Origin: Holdemanella sp. MSK.7.32
GTDB lineage: Bacteria > Bacillota_I > Bacilli_A > Erysipelotrichales > Erysipelotrichaceae
Reading direction: 5' to 3'
Assembly (NCBI RefSeq): GCF_024460475.1
Contig: NZ_JANFYN010000025.1
Span: forward strand, 1-32,471
DNA: 32,471 nucleotides
In this document: positions 32,394 to 32,471 of the stretch, piece by piece
Position numbering within the stretch: position 1 is the stretch's first letter
Layout of the letters: each line of letters begins with the position of its first letter
The notes under the pieces: model-generated
Seen by the model: the letters and a program-made list of their open reading frames with translations, nothing else
Database searches by the model: none
Told to the model about the DNA's origin: nothing
Position numbers and translations under genes: made by a program

Positions 32394-32428
32394 TCTGCGG
32401 CTATAAGCCTTTACTGCCAGCTCGCGTC

Positions 32429-32471
32429 TCAAGGCGCTGCTTTCACTTCGTTCAAGCTATCGCTTTTGACT
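32429..32471 (-). CDS. Possible 3' end of a gene running off the window
   Basis: The minus strand reads VKSDSLNEVKAAP and a stop, followed 35 bases later by a terminator. Only 13 codons are visible, so this may be chance. Confidence 0.2.
   Translation of the reverse strand, partial: VKSDSLNEVKAAP

Overview
The window looks like a chromosomal segment of a low-GC member of the Bacillota. The 16S rRNA 5' end, AT-rich genes, AGGAGG-type ribosome binding sites and a T-box leader all fit. The 16S start (GATGAACGCTGGCGGCATGC) most resembles Erysipelotrichia as I remember them, but only 74 bases of rRNA are present, so this is tentative. A 13.9 kb GC-richer block in the second half is foreign.

Layout: (1) 1-1247: start of a minus-strand rRNA operon with its promoter, then a membrane-anchored beta-lactamase-like serine hydrolase. 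(2) 1253-10146: a tight minus-strand purine operon, purE-purL-purF-purM-purN-purH. It is preceded by a promoter, a 16-codon leader ORF with a strong RBS and an intrinsic terminator. The PurF has lost its glutaminase nucleophile. (3) 10164-13636: a MATE exporter and a peptide-type ABC substrate-binding lipoprotein. The latter sits behind a T-box with a probable Trp specifier, followed by a short reading frame with three consecutive Trp codons. (4) 13664-14771 and 28696-30010: the two halves of one glycyl radical enzyme gene (about 805 codons). Its radical-SAM activase and a DeoR-type regulator lie at 30192-31917. (5) 14772-28695: an intact-looking Tn7-like transposon that splits that gene between the codons of the catalytic Cys-Val and Glu. 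It is bounded by a 5-bp duplication (CTACA). (6) 31918-32471: terminators and a decayed transposase tail.

The transposon is the centrepiece. tnsA-tnsB-tnsC-(56-codon ORF)-tniQ run leftwards. The end on the tnsA side carries a dense array of about seven TnsB-like sites and the other end has widely spaced sites, as in Tn7. The TniQ/TnsD protein carries, after its zinc fingers, four tandem repeats of about 55 residues. The next gene encodes six more copies of the same repeat plus a zinc-finger-like tail. Repeats are nearly identical except for a four-residue window between conserved Tyr and Asp-x-Asp, and decayed repeat copies lie nearby. My working hypothesis is a Tn7-like element whose target reader uses an exchangeable repeat array. 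Other cargo: a PD-(D/E)XK (Rpn-type) protein, a SymE-like toxin, a ribbon-helix-helix protein, a resolvase-like protein without catalytic Ser, a surface lipoprotein and unknown small genes.
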